In this document: positions 34,445 through 42,326 of the stretch, one piece after another
Layout: the number at the start of each line of letters is the position of its first letter
Position numbering within the stretch: position 1 is the stretch's first letter
DNA from: Pseudomonadota bacterium
Lineage (GTDB): Bacteria > Pseudomonadota > Alphaproteobacteria > Rhodospirillales > Magnetospirillaceae
Direction: 5' to 3'
Length of the DNA: 58,170 bases
NCBI GenBank assembly: GCA_023458315.1
Contig: JAEXAH010000119.1
Coordinates: 1 to 58,170, forward strand
Program-made: the position numbers and the translations under genes
Notes under the pieces: generated by a model
Database searches by the model: none
Told to the model about the DNA's origin: nothing
The model's input: only the letters and a program-made list of their open reading frames with translations

Positions 34445-35023
34445 ATGTTGCAGAAGACCTATGACTGGATGATGGAAAAGGCCGCGCATCGCCATGCCAT
34501 CTGGTGGCTGGCCGCGATCTCGTTCATCGAAAGCTCGGTCTTTCCCATCCCGCCCGACCTGATGCTGATCCCCATGGTGCTGGCCGCCCCCACCCGCTGG
34601 TTCCGGCTGGCCATGGTGTGCACCCTGTCGTCGGTGGCGGGCGGCTATCTGGGCTATGCCATCGGCTATTATTTCATGGACAGCCTGGGCGCCGTCATCC
34701 TGGCGGCCTTTCACCTGACCGAGAAATTCGCGGCGTTCAAGCCGCTGGTCGATGAATACGGCGTGTGGGTGATCATCGTGAAGGGCGCCACGCCCATTCC
34801 CTACAAACTGATCACCATCGCCGCCGGCGCCTTTCATTTCGACCTGGCGCATTTCACCTTCGCCAGTTTCATCGCCCGCGGCATGCGCTTTTTCCTGGTC
34901 GCCGCCCTGCTGTGGCAATTCGGCCCGCCCATCCGCGACTTCGTGGAAAAGCGCCTCAAGCTGGTGACGACGGCGCTGGTGGTGCTGATGGTGGCGGGAG
35001 TGGCAGTGCTGAAGTTGCTGTAG
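34445..35023 (+). CDS. DedA/YqaA family membrane protein
   Basis: Predicted 192 aa with four to five hydrophobic helices and the DedA signature ESSVFPIPPDLMLIPMVLA (about residues 29-47), plus VKGATPIPYKLITIAAGAF (about 115-133) carrying the conserved Pro and Gly residues of the re-entrant loops. DedA proteins work as lipid-carrier or phospholipid flippases linked to proton motive force. AAGGA precedes the ATG. It is convergent with the 381-aa membrane protein, 6 nt apart. Confidence 0.9.
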   Translation: MLQKTYDWMMEKAAHRHAIWWLAAISFIESSVFPIPPDLMLIPMVLAAPTRWFRLAMVCTLSSVAGGYLGYAIGYYFMDSLGAVILAAFHLTEKFAAFKPLVDEYGVWVIIVKGATPIPYKLITIAAGAFHFDLAHFTFASFIARGMRFFLVAALLWQFGPPIRDFVEKRLKLVTTALVVLMVAGVAVLKLL

Positions 35024-35029
35024 GGTCAA

Positions 35030-36175
35030 TCAGGCAGCCGACAACAACACCCCAGCCAGCTTGATCGCCAGAACCACCACCGCCAGAACCGCCAGGGACG
35101 TGCCGCCGATGGTCGCCGTCGCCTTCAACACGGCCCCCCCCCAATTTTCCAATCGCCCGGGCGGGCGCTGCCGGATGGGGGAAAGCGTGGACAACACGCC
35201 CTGGACCAACGCGGCTAGAATCCCGAACAGGACCACCAGGGAAACCGGCAGGGTGAAGACGAGGAAAAACGCCAAGGCGTAAACGTCGGATGCGTCACCC
35301 ACCAAGAACGGCTTGAACAGACGCGCCAGCCCATAGGCCTGACTGAAGATGTCGCTCCATTCCTTGGGGGCATAACTCGACACCTCGACATCCTTGAAGG
35401 TGACGACCGTTTTCTGCCTGCCCTTGGGCGACGTTTCAACGGTCCGGACCTCCTCCTTGCGAAGCGAAGTGGTCTCGGTGATCGCAGCCGTGTGGTAAAG
35501 GGCCAACCCCAAGGCGACCGGCACGGTGCATAGATAGGTTGCCACCGCGAAGGCGATTCCGAACCGCGCCCGGGTAAAGACGACCGCCGTCGAGGCGTAA
35601 AGCGTCGCCGCAACCATACATATCAGCAGAACGTTGGGGAAAAACCGGATGAATTCGTCGGAAAGCGGCTGCTTCTGGAAGAACGACGCCAGCGACAGGG
35701 TGCTGGTGAAGTAATCGGTATTCCGGATGACATGGAACGCCGCGACCAACACGCCGACCAGCAGCGCCACCAGCAACAGCCGCCCCAGGAAACCCAACCA
35801 TTCCCCACGCCGCCGCAAGGCCGCCACCTGACCCAGCCAGATTTCCGCATCCGTGAGAATCTGATCGGCCGTATAGACGGTGCTGCCGTGCAGATGCGCC
35901 ACCAGCAGCTTTCCCCGGCTTTTCAATTCACCCAACCCGGCGCCGCCCACCGTATGGGCCAGGAAGCTGCCTTCCACTTCGGCCAGCCAGGCCAGGCCAG
36001 CACGGATGCGACCCTTGGTGTCGTCCATATAGGCGGATGGAGAATCGGGGGATGTCTCGACCGACAACGCCCGGCGCGCCGCCTCGCGGCGAGACGTCAA
36101 CACGCCCGCCAGCCAGTCACCCACCCTTCGCCACCATGCCCGGCGCGGTTCTTCCATGCTCACGGTTTCCGTCAT
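35030..36175 (-). CDS. Multi-pass membrane protein of unknown function
   Basis: Predicted 381 aa; start taken at 36175 (MTETVSMEEPRRAWW), with a second possible ATG six codons later. A charged cytoplasmic N-terminus of about 130 residues is followed by five hydrophobic segments: around 135-157, 178-200, 207-232, 295-325 and 358-380. A soluble loop (about 235-290) contains TVVTFKDVEVSSYAPKEW. I recognise no family. It is divergent from the 415-aa coiled-coil membrane gene across a 135-bp spacer with inverted repeats and probably belongs with that cluster. Base composition is a little lower in GC than neighbours. Confidence 0.75.
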   Translation of the reverse strand: MTETVSMEEPRRAWWRRVGDWLAGVLTSRREAARRALSVETSPDSPSAYMDDTKGRIRAGLAWLAEVEGSFLAHTVGGAGLGELKSRGKLLVAHLHGSTVYTADQILTDAEIWLGQVAALRRRGEWLGFLGRLLLVALLVGVLVAAFHVIRNTDYFTSTLSLASFFQKQPLSDEFIRFFPNVLLICMVAATLYASTAVVFTRARFGIAFAVATYLCTVPVALGLALYHTAAITETTSLRKEEVRTVETSPKGRQKTVVTFKDVEVSSYAPKEWSDIFSQAYGLARLFKPFLVGDASDVYALAFFLVFTLPVSLVVLFGILAALVQGVLSTLSPIRQRPPGRLENWGGAVLKATATIGGTSLAVLAVVVLAIKLAGVLLSAA

Positions 36176-36216
36176 TCCCGCCACACTGATTTCCAAATGG
36201 CATAACCACCCTATAC

Positions 36217-36235
36217 ACACAACGTCACATTGTGT
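36217..36235. promoter_or_regulatory. Inverted repeat in divergent spacer of the orphan cluster
   Basis: ACACAA-CGTCACA-TTGTGT is a 6-bp inverted repeat in an AT-richer patch between the divergent genes at 36175 and 36311. It is placed where a repressor or activator could control both directions. Confidence 0.4.
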
Positions 36236-36265
36236 ATTAGTTTTTGATGCAATCTTAGCAATATG

Positions 36266-36301
36266 CTTGTGCCATGCCCATGCGTGGCATGGAGACACAA
36301 G
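36266..36301 (+). promoter_or_regulatory. Hairpin abutting the ribosome-binding site of the 415-aa gene
   Basis: CTTGTG-CCATGCC (36266-36278) pairs with GGCATGG-AGA-CACAAG (36286-36301), a 13-bp stem with a 3-nt bulge and 7-nt loop. The last stem base is the first G of GGGGGTGG, the ribosome-binding site of the gene at 36311, so folding could affect initiation. Confidence 0.55.
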
Positions 36302-36310
36302 GGGGTGGCG

Positions 36311-37558
36311 ATGAATCTCAGTGGAAGCAGGCTGACCTACTACGAAACCTTCAACGACAAGGATCTGGATCCGTTTCGCCGCCGTGGCAGGGCTGACGGC
36401 GGCCTGTGCCTGCCCGACCCGGTTCCGGTCGCCCCGGGCGCCTCCGGGCCGCCGCTGGACGTGCTGGGGCCGACCGAAGAGGAATACGTCAGCCGCGCAC
36501 GGGCCGACATTTCCGAGTTCATGCGCGAGGTCCACGCGCACCGCGCCGCCTACGAGGCGGACCGCGACAGCAAGTACCAGTTCGTCGAGAGCTTCCGCAG
36601 CAAGCGCGAGATCCTGACCAACGAGTTCAATGCCCGCATCGAGGCCCTGCGCCGCGAGAAGGGCGACGCGTCGCCGATCTATCTGCAGGCCAAGCAGGCC
36701 TTTGACGAGGCCAACGATCATTTCCGCAATCTGGCCGCCAACCTGAGCCGTCCGCTCAGCAGCTTCCTGTCCAACTACATCTACATTTTCGTTCTCATCA
36801 TCCTGTCGCTGATCGAGGCGCCGGTGAATCAGCCGGCGGTGGGCATGGTGTTCCGCGAAAGCTGGCTGATGAGCCTGCTGCTGGCCGGTTCCATCGGCGC
36901 CATCCTGATGTTCCTGGCCCACGTCATGGGGCGGCTGGTGCGCCAGGCCCGCTACAGCATCGCCAACGGCCTGGGCACCTGGCTGCCCAATCTGTTGCTG
37001 TTCCTGCTGTGCCTGGGCGTCGTGATGCCGACCATCTGGTATCTGTATCTGTTGCGGCTGGATTATTTCCGCCTGATGTCGGTGCATGGCAGCGAGGATT
37101 CCGGCGTCCTGTTCCTGCTGTTCAATGTGGCCGTCTTCCTGGTCGGTCTGGCCGTCGCCTATTTCCACCATGATCCCAATCCGGAATTCCAGTCGGCGGC
37201 CGAGCACACCCGCAAGACCCGCAAGATCTTTCACAAGCACCAGCGCGCCCACGAAACCGCTCGCCAGGAATTGCAGGCGATGTACGACAACCGTCTGGTG
37301 TCCATGGCGCGTGAGGTCGATCGCCTGGAAGGCGATGTCGAGGTGATCATCAAGGGACTGGCCAACCTGGAGCGCCAGAAGCACGGCTTCGTCAATCGCG
37401 TGCTCGAGGTTCTCAGCCTGCAATTGTCCACCTACCAGGCGGCCAACGTGCAAGCCCGGCACGAACGCAAGCTTCCCTGCGCCACCTCGCTGCCGACCCA
37501 TTTCACCCCCGGCCACATCAAGGCGGTGGTGGAGCGGGTCCGCGCCGAATTCATCTAA
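36311..37558 (+). CDS. Four-helix membrane protein with flanking coiled coils, unknown
   Basis: Predicted 415 aa; ATG at 36311 with AAGGGGGTGG upstream (an ATG at 36263 lies inside the hairpin). N-terminal cytoplasmic region with a charged helix (about 55-145, EEEYVSRARADISEFMREVHA), four transmembrane segments (about 156-170, 185-205, 225-248, 265-286), then a His/Arg/Gln-rich coiled coil (about 295-385, HTRKTRKIFHKHQRAHETARQ). No known domain was recognised. It is followed 11 nt later by a secreted vWA-like protein with a shared ribosome-binding region (AAGGAG), so the two are in one operon. Confidence 0.8.
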   Translation: MNLSGSRLTYYETFNDKDLDPFRRRGRADGGLCLPDPVPVAPGASGPPLDVLGPTEEEYVSRARADISEFMREVHAHRAAYEADRDSKYQFVESFRSKREILTNEFNARIEALRREKGDASPIYLQAKQAFDEANDHFRNLAANLSRPLSSFLSNYIYIFVLIILSLIEAPVNQPAVGMVFRESWLMSLLLAGSIGAILMFLAHVMGRLVRQARYSIANGLGTWLPNLLLFLLCLGVVMPTIWYLYLLRLDYFRLMSVHGSEDSGVLFLLFNVAVFLVGLAVAYFHHDPNPEFQSAAEHTRKTRKIFHKHQRAHETARQELQAMYDNRLVSMAREVDRLEGDVEVIIKGLANLERQKHGFVNRVLEVLSLQLSTYQAANVQARHERKLPCATSLPTHFTPGHIKAVVERVRAEFI

Positions 37559-37569
37559 GGAGCCGACCG

Positions 37570-38331
37570 ATGATTGTTCGTCTTCTGCGCCGCGCGCTGC
37601 TGGTATCGGCCATCGCCCTGACTCCGTCGCCGGTTCTGGCCGCCAATGGCGAAATCTGCACCGCCTTTAATTCGGACCCGTCCGAGGAGCGGGTGGTGCT
37701 GGTGCTGATCGACCGCACCAGCCCGTTGCGCCCCAACGCCCAGCAGGCGGTGCGCAACGCCGTGACCGCCGCCAAGACAGCCGCCCAACCGGGCGACCGC
37801 CTGCAAATCGCCGCCATTTCCGACAGCATGGTCAACCGCCGCACCCTGTACGACGATTGCAAGCCCGGCCAAGCCCCCAGCATCTGGAAGCGACCGCTGG
37901 AGCCGGAGCAACTGAAGCATTACACCGCGCGCTTCGAGGCCGAGATCGCCGCCGTGGTGGAAAGCGAACTGAAACGCAAGACGGTCACCAAGACCTCGGC
38001 GCTGGTGGAATCCATCGCTGAATACAGCAAACTGTTCCGCCCCGGCACCTTGCGCCAGATCGTCATGGCCTCGGACCTGCTGGACAACACCCAGTTCGGT
38101 TTGCCCAAGGCGACGCTTGCCCCATATGACCGACAGCAATTGCTCGCGGGGGCCGACAACATCGACCGCATCGCCAGGTTGCGCGCGGTGACTGTCACCG
38201 TCTACGGCTTCGGCGTCAACGACGAGGACGGCACCCGGCTGCCCGACGATCGCCGCCGCGATATCGAGGCATTGTGGGCGGAATATTTCCGCCGCTCGGG
38301 AGCTTCCTTCCGGGCGATCGTCGGGAATTGA
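37570..38331 (+). CDS. Secreted von Willebrand A-like protein
   Basis: Predicted 253 aa, AAGGAG before the ATG. Signal peptide MIVRLLRRALLVSAIALTPS with cleavage near PVLA-ANG. The mature protein looks like a vWA fold: beta strand RVVLVLIDRTSP, helix LRPNAQQAVRNAVTAAK, strand DRLQIAAISD, LRQIVMASDLLDNTQF and VTVYGFGVND. The MIDAS-like DRTSP departs from DxSxS, so metal binding is doubtful. Two Cys (C29 and C98 region) may form a disulphide. It probably acts in the periplasm with the upstream membrane protein. Confidence 0.75.
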   Translation: MIVRLLRRALLVSAIALTPSPVLAANGEICTAFNSDPSEERVVLVLIDRTSPLRPNAQQAVRNAVTAAKTAAQPGDRLQIAAISDSMVNRRTLYDDCKPGQAPSIWKRPLEPEQLKHYTARFEAEIAAVVESELKRKTVTKTSALVESIAEYSKLFRPGTLRQIVMASDLLDNTQFGLPKATLAPYDRQQLLAGADNIDRIARLRAVTVTVYGFGVNDEDGTRLPDDRRRDIEALWAEYFRRSGASFRAIVGN

Positions 38332-38342
38332 GGTGGTGAGAC

Positions 38343-38777
38343 ATGGGGGGCGCGGATCGAAATACGGATAATTGGGATGATAATCCCAAAATATCGGAGA
38401 TCATTGGGCATGCGAGACATGAACTCGAAACCCTACGCGCCAACCATGTTGCCAAAGAATCTAAACATTCTTCAGAATTACATTCTTCAAATATTATTCT
38501 CGGTGATCTGAAAAAAGAAATTTGCTCAGCCAGCAAGATGTTAGTCAAAAATGACAGCCGCATTTTGCTAATGATATACGCTGCAACATCATTAGTTGTT
38601 TCTGTTTGCAGTTTTGCGCTGAGCTACAAATTTTCTCTTGATACTGACGCGATTGTTTTGGTGTCTAAGGTTCTTATGGTTAATGTATTTTCTATTGCCG
38701 TGGGGTGGCCTGCTTATGGCCTCTATCGAAAGATGGCAAATATTGACATAAAGATAACCCGCAAAGATGGCGACTAA
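38343..38777 (+). CDS. AT-rich small membrane protein, unknown
   Basis: Predicted 144 aa, preceded by GAGG. A hydrophilic, His/Lys/Ser-rich N-terminus (about residues 1-70, with RHELETLRANHVAKESKH) leads into two hydrophobic segments (about 74-94 and 103-125) and a short basic tail, MANIDIKITRKDGD. Base composition drops sharply here compared with the roughly two-thirds GC of neighbours, and AT-ending codons dominate, suggesting recent transfer. It is 11 nt after the vWA-like gene and 2 nt before the next gene. No family recognised. Confidence 0.7.
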   Translation: MGGADRNTDNWDDNPKISEIIGHARHELETLRANHVAKESKHSSELHSSNIILGDLKKEICSASKMLVKNDSRILLMIYAATSLVVSVCSFALSYKFSLDTDAIVLVSKVLMVNVFSIAVGWPAYGLYRKMANIDIKITRKDGD

Positions 38778-38779
38778 CG

Positions 38780-39172
38780 ATGGTTGATGATGTAATATCA
38801 ACAATTAAATATATTGAACAGAGTGTAACTATAATCACTATTGCAACGCATGTGGCAATATGCTTCGCCTATCATCATATTAAATCCCGAAAAGATGGAG
38901 AGAGAAAAGAAATTCTATCAAAAATAGAGGAAGCCCAGTTTTTGATAAGTGATCACATTGATGATATTCAGAAGACAATTCTCTCCATCAGAGATGGAAG
39001 GATAGGCGCAAACATAAGTGCCGATACAATATATAATAAAGCGGTATCCGGTGTTAAGGAGGCGCTCATTGAAGCAAAAATACATGATATTAGAGATGTA
39101 TCTGCAACTGCGGAGGCAATTTGCGAAGAAAAAATAAAAAGAGATTTTCAGAATTTATTTAGAAGCCCCTAG
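38780..39172 (+). CDS. AT-rich single-pass membrane protein, unknown
   Basis: Predicted 130 aa, starting 2 nt after the previous stop. One N-terminal transmembrane segment (about residues 14-33, SVTIITIATHVAICFAYHHI) precedes a charged helical cytoplasmic part of about 95 residues (KDGERKEILSKIEEAQFLI, ISADTIYNKAVSGVKEALIEA). Sampled lines of this gene are about 38-42% GC. The stop TAG is the loop of a hairpin (39162-39180). No family recognised; together with the preceding gene it looks like a small acquired module. Confidence 0.68.
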   Translation: MVDDVISTIKYIEQSVTIITIATHVAICFAYHHIKSRKDGERKEILSKIEEAQFLISDHIDDIQKTILSIRDGRIGANISADTIYNKAVSGVKEALIEAKIHDIRDVSATAEAICEEKIKRDFQNLFRSP

Positions 39173-39180
39173 GGGGCTTC
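39162..39180. terminator. Terminator hairpin at end of the orphan cluster
   Basis: GAAGCCCC-TAG-GGGGCTTC is a perfect 8-bp stem whose loop is the stop codon of the upstream gene. It lies between convergent genes and is followed on the plus strand by little T, so it may act in both directions with limited strength. Confidence 0.6.
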
Positions 39181-39194
39181 CTCAGAACGAGCAT

Positions 39195-39210
39195 CACGGC
39201 AACGGCCGTG
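39195..39210 (-). terminator. Hairpin after zapE
   Basis: CACGGC-AACG-GCCGTG, a perfect 6-bp stem with a tetraloop, lies 30 nt past the zapE stop on the minus strand. No T-run follows, so it is a weak terminator call. Confidence 0.4.
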
Positions 39211-39239
39211 TGCCGCAGCACCCTGAAATTCCGTCCGGC

Positions 39240-40397
39240 TTACGTCAGATGCTGCCGGGTGATGTAATCCTCGGCCTGCATCTCCATCAGGCGTGACACC
39301 GTGCGCTGGAATTCGAAGGCGCCGATGCCGCTGGGGTACAGCGTCTCGGGCGGGGCGGCGGCCGAGCAGATCAGCGTCACCTTGTGCTCGTACAGCGCAT
39401 CCACCAGGGTGACGAAGCGCCGGGCCTTGTCCTTGTTGTCCGGTGACAGGGTCGGGATGCCCGACAGCACCAGGGTGTGGTACAGGGTCGCCAGTTCGAT
39501 ATAGTCGCTGGGGCCAAGCGCCGCGCCGCACAATTGTTCGAAATCGAAGCGCGCCACCCCGGCGGCGGCCACCGGCACCTGAACCTTGCGGCCGTTGACG
39601 TTCAATTCGTCCGGGCGCGGCACGGCGCCCGCCGTCAGCCGGGCGAAGGCGGCGTCCAACTGCGCCTCGGCCGCCGGGCCGTTGGGCGCGTGATAGACCT
39701 GAAGGCCCTTCTTGCGGCCCAGGCGGTAATCGCGCTCGCTGTCCAACTGCAACAGATCCAGCCGCCGTTCGATCAGCCCGATGAACGGCACGAAGCGGTC
39801 GCGTTGCAGGCCGTCCTTGTACAGATCCGAGGGCGCGCGGTTCGAGGTGATGACCACCACCACCCCGGCATCCAGCAATCCCTGGAACAGACGGCCGACG
39901 ATCATGGCGTCGCCGATGTCGGTGATCTGCAATTCGTCCAGGCACAGCAGCCAGGCATTGGCCGCCAGATCGGCGACCAGCACGGGGATGGGGTCGTCGC
40001 CCTTGGCCCCGGCCTTGCGCCAGGCGTGAATGGCCATGTGCACGTCGCGCATGAATTCGTGGAAGTGCACCCGGCGCTTGCCCGCCACGGCGGTGTTCTC
40101 GAAGAACAGATCCATCAGCATGGACTTGCCGCGCCCGACCTCGCCGAAGATGTACAGCCCCTGTTTCGGCTCGCAATCCTCGCAATCGCCGGGCAGCCAT
40201 TGCAGGCCGGGCTTGGGCTGCTTGCCGCCCAGGCCGAAACGGGCCAGCCAGCCGCGCTCGCCGCTGGTGGGGCGATAGCCGCGAATGGCCTTGGACAGGC
40301 TTTGCAGCTTCTCCACCGCCAGTTCCTGGGCCGGATCGGGTCGGATGTCGCCGCGCTTCAGGGCGGCGCGATAGGTGAACAAGGGGCCTTCACTCAT
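39240..40397 (-). CDS. zapE: Cell division/AFG1-like ATPase ZapE
   Basis: Predicted 385 aa, usual length. Walker A GEVGRGKS (residues 85-92) and Walker B LLCLDELQITD (about 150-160), with sensor I VVVVITSNRAPSDLY, define the AFG1/ZapE family. In E. coli ZapE destabilises FtsZ polymers under anaerobic or late-division conditions; the mitochondrial homologue handles respiratory complexes. The ATG has weak upstream Shine-Dalgarno-like bases (GATC-rich). It is convergent with the AT-rich cluster. Confidence 0.92.
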   Translation of the reverse strand: MSEGPLFTYRAALKRGDIRPDPAQELAVEKLQSLSKAIRGYRPTSGERGWLARFGLGGKQPKPGLQWLPGDCEDCEPKQGLYIFGEVGRGKSMLMDLFFENTAVAGKRRVHFHEFMRDVHMAIHAWRKAGAKGDDPIPVLVADLAANAWLLCLDELQITDIGDAMIVGRLFQGLLDAGVVVVITSNRAPSDLYKDGLQRDRFVPFIGLIERRLDLLQLDSERDYRLGRKKGLQVYHAPNGPAAEAQLDAAFARLTAGAVPRPDELNVNGRKVQVPVAAAGVARFDFEQLCGAALGPSDYIELATLYHTLVLSGIPTLSPDNKDKARRFVTLVDALYEHKVTLICSAAAPPETLYPSGIGAFEFQRTVSRLMEMQAEDYITRQHLT

Positions 40398-40439
40398 GAT
40401 CGCGGCAGAGTACCCGCTTTGCCCGCCCCGGAAAAGTCC

Positions 40440-40889
40440 TCAGGGCGGATCGGCGGCGCCAGCCAGCCGCCGCCCGGCCACCAGCCCGAAGCGCAGGATC
40501 ATGGACTTGCGCCGCGCCGGGTGCAGGCTGCGGGCCGGAGCCTCGCGCAGCACGTGGGCGTCGAAGGAATCGGCACTCATCACCCCGGCCTGTTCCGGCA
40601 GCAGCGCCAGCGGAAAGGCGGGGTCGACACAGAAATACAGGGCGTCGCACCAATCCAGGTAATCGGGCCATTTGCGATCGGCCAGGAAATCGTCCAGCCC
40701 CGACTTGACCTCGATCCCCCACAGGCGGCCGTCGGGCAGCAGCGCCATCAGGTCCAGACGACGGCCGGAGGGCAGGCGGAATTCCGTGACCACGCCCGCG
40801 CCCAGGGCGGCGAGATGGCGGGCGGCGCCGCGCGCCAGCCGCTCGGTCATGGCGCCCCTGCCCTGGCTTTCCCCACCCAGCCCGTCCAT
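40440..40889 (-). CDS. mmcB: MmcB family DNA repair protein (PD-(D/E)XK nuclease fold)
   Basis: Predicted 149 aa; ATG at 40889 with AGGGA upstream, and an alternative ATG at 40850 also has AGGGG. The core GRRLDLMALLPDGRLWGIEVKSGLDDF contains the D...E-x-K pattern of PD-(D/E)XK nucleases. WPDYLDWCDALYFCVDP follows, typical of MmcB. In Caulobacter mmcB is SOS-linked and helps mitomycin C resistance. It precedes zapE on the same strand and is divergent from panD. Confidence 0.82.
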   Translation of the reverse strand: MDGLGGESQGRGAMTERLARGAARHLAALGAGVVTEFRLPSGRRLDLMALLPDGRLWGIEVKSGLDDFLADRKWPDYLDWCDALYFCVDPAFPLALLPEQAGVMSADSFDAHVLREAPARSLHPARRKSMILRFGLVAGRRLAGAADPP

Positions 40890-40965
40890 GTTTATCCCTT
40901 GCTTTCAACCGCCGTTGGGTCTATGTCCCACGCCCATCCGCCCCCAACGCCCGGACAAGCCCATC

Positions 40966-41508
40966 ATGATGAAGGTCATCCGCGCCAAGCTGCACGGCAT
41001 CCGCGTTACCAGCGCCGACCTCAATTACCATGGTTCCATCACCCTGGACCCCGAGCAATGCGCGCTCGCCGGGATTTATCCCATGGAATTCGTCGAGATC
41101 TGGAACAAGAATTCCGGCGCCCGCATCTCGACCTACGTGATCTTCGGCAAGCCGGGGTCGCGCTGCTGCATCCTGAACGGCGCCGCCGCCCGCACCTGCC
41201 AGACCGGCGACGAGGTGATCATCGCCTCGGCCGATTATGTCAAGGGGCCGGAAGAGCTGTACACCCTGAAGCCGCGCATCCTGACCTTCCTGCCGGACAA
41301 TCAGGTGGATCAGGTGCTGTATTACGACGTGTTCCAGTCGGAACAGCGCCCCTATGATTTCCGCATCATGGACGCCGACAAGCACACCGTCGAATCCTGC
41401 CACACCTGGCCCAACATCGACGTCGCCGCCGTGCGCGCCGACCTGAAGGCCAAGGGCTGGAGCGATGCCGAGGTCGATTCCTTCGTCGCCTCGCACTTCT
41501 CGCTGTAG
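40966..41508 (+). CDS. panD: Aspartate 1-decarboxylase with long C-terminal extension
   Basis: Predicted 180 aa; the N-terminal 125 residues match PanD, which makes beta-alanine for pantothenate. The self-cleavage site G23-S24 is present in NYHGSITLD, along with EIWNKNSGARISTYVI and LNGAAARTCQTGDEVIIAS. Standard PanD is about 126 aa; here about 50 extra residues follow, including FRIMDADKHTVESCHTWP and a helical end DAEVDSFVASHFSL. No strong ribosome-binding site is seen. queC begins 10 nt later on the same strand. Confidence 0.88.
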   Translation: MMKVIRAKLHGIRVTSADLNYHGSITLDPEQCALAGIYPMEFVEIWNKNSGARISTYVIFGKPGSRCCILNGAAARTCQTGDEVIIASADYVKGPEELYTLKPRILTFLPDNQVDQVLYYDVFQSEQRPYDFRIMDADKHTVESCHTWPNIDVAAVRADLKAKGWSDAEVDSFVASHFSL

Positions 41509-41518
41509 GTCCGCCGCC

Positions 41519-42214
41519 ATGGCCGCCCGCAAGACCGCCGTCGTCCTGCTGTCGGGCGGCCTGGATTCCGCCACCGTGCTGGCCCTCGCCCAGCAGGCGG
41601 GGTTCGACTGCGCCGCGCTGTCGTTCCGCTATGGCCAGCGCCATCTGGCCGAGCTGGATTGCGCGGCCAAGGTCGCGGCGCGGGCGGGGGTCATCCGCCA
41701 TGAAATCTGCGACATCGACCTGCGGGCGTTCGGCGGCTCGGCGCTGACCGCCGACATCGCCGTGCCCAAGGACCGCGACGAGGCGGAAATGGGCGCGGAA
41801 ATCCCCGTCACCTACGTTCCCGCCCGCAACACCATCATGCTGTCCTTCGCCCTGGCCTTCGCCGAGGTGACGGGCGCCGCCGACATCTTCGTCGGCGTCA
41901 ACGCGGTGGATTATTCCGGCTATCCCGATTGCCGCCCGGAATACATCGAAGCGTTCGAGCGCATGGCCAACCTGGCCACCAAGGCGGGGGTCGAAGGCCG
42001 CAAGCTGACCATCCACGCGCCGCTGATGCGGCTGGGCAAGGCCGACATCATCCGCACCGGCCTGGGGCTGGGGGTGGATTATTCGGTGACGTCGTCGTGC
42101 TACGACCCCGACCCGGAGGGCCGCGCCTGCGGCCATTGCGACGCCTGCCTGCTGCGGCTGAAGGGCTTTGCCGAGGCCGGTTCGGCCGACCCGGCGCCCT
42201 ATGCCGGGCGCTAG
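41519..42214 (+). CDS. queC: 7-cyano-7-deazaguanine synthase QueC
   Basis: Predicted 231 aa. PP-loop motif SGGLDS (about residues 12-17) and a C-terminal zinc site, SC-YDPDPEGRAC-GHC-DAC, with four Cys. QueC turns carboxy-deazaguanine into preQ0 for queuosine tRNA modification, using ATP and ammonia. VNAVDYSGYPDCRPEYIEAF is the family substrate motif. No other que genes are in the window. It may be co-transcribed with panD. A GC hairpin (GCCCC-AGAAT-GGGGC near 42284-42298) follows. Confidence 0.95.
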   Translation: MAARKTAVVLLSGGLDSATVLALAQQAGFDCAALSFRYGQRHLAELDCAAKVAARAGVIRHEICDIDLRAFGGSALTADIAVPKDRDEAEMGAEIPVTYVPARNTIMLSFALAFAEVTGAADIFVGVNAVDYSGYPDCRPEYIEAFERMANLATKAGVEGRKLTIHAPLMRLGKADIIRTGLGLGVDYSVTSSCYDPDPEGRACGHCDACLLRLKGFAEAGSADPAPYAGR

Positions 42215-42326
42215 TTTTCGCCGCAAAACGTCACAACTTGCCACCCCCCCGGGTTTGACAGGGGCCGCCCCTTCGCCCATCCTGCCCCAGAATGGGGCCG
42301 ATAGAAATCTGGGGAGAAACGAAACC

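Noticed and set aside
39181..39239. A small gene between the orphan cluster and zapE
   Set aside because: The stretch is only a hairpin-bearing convergent spacer with no start and ribosome-binding site pair.
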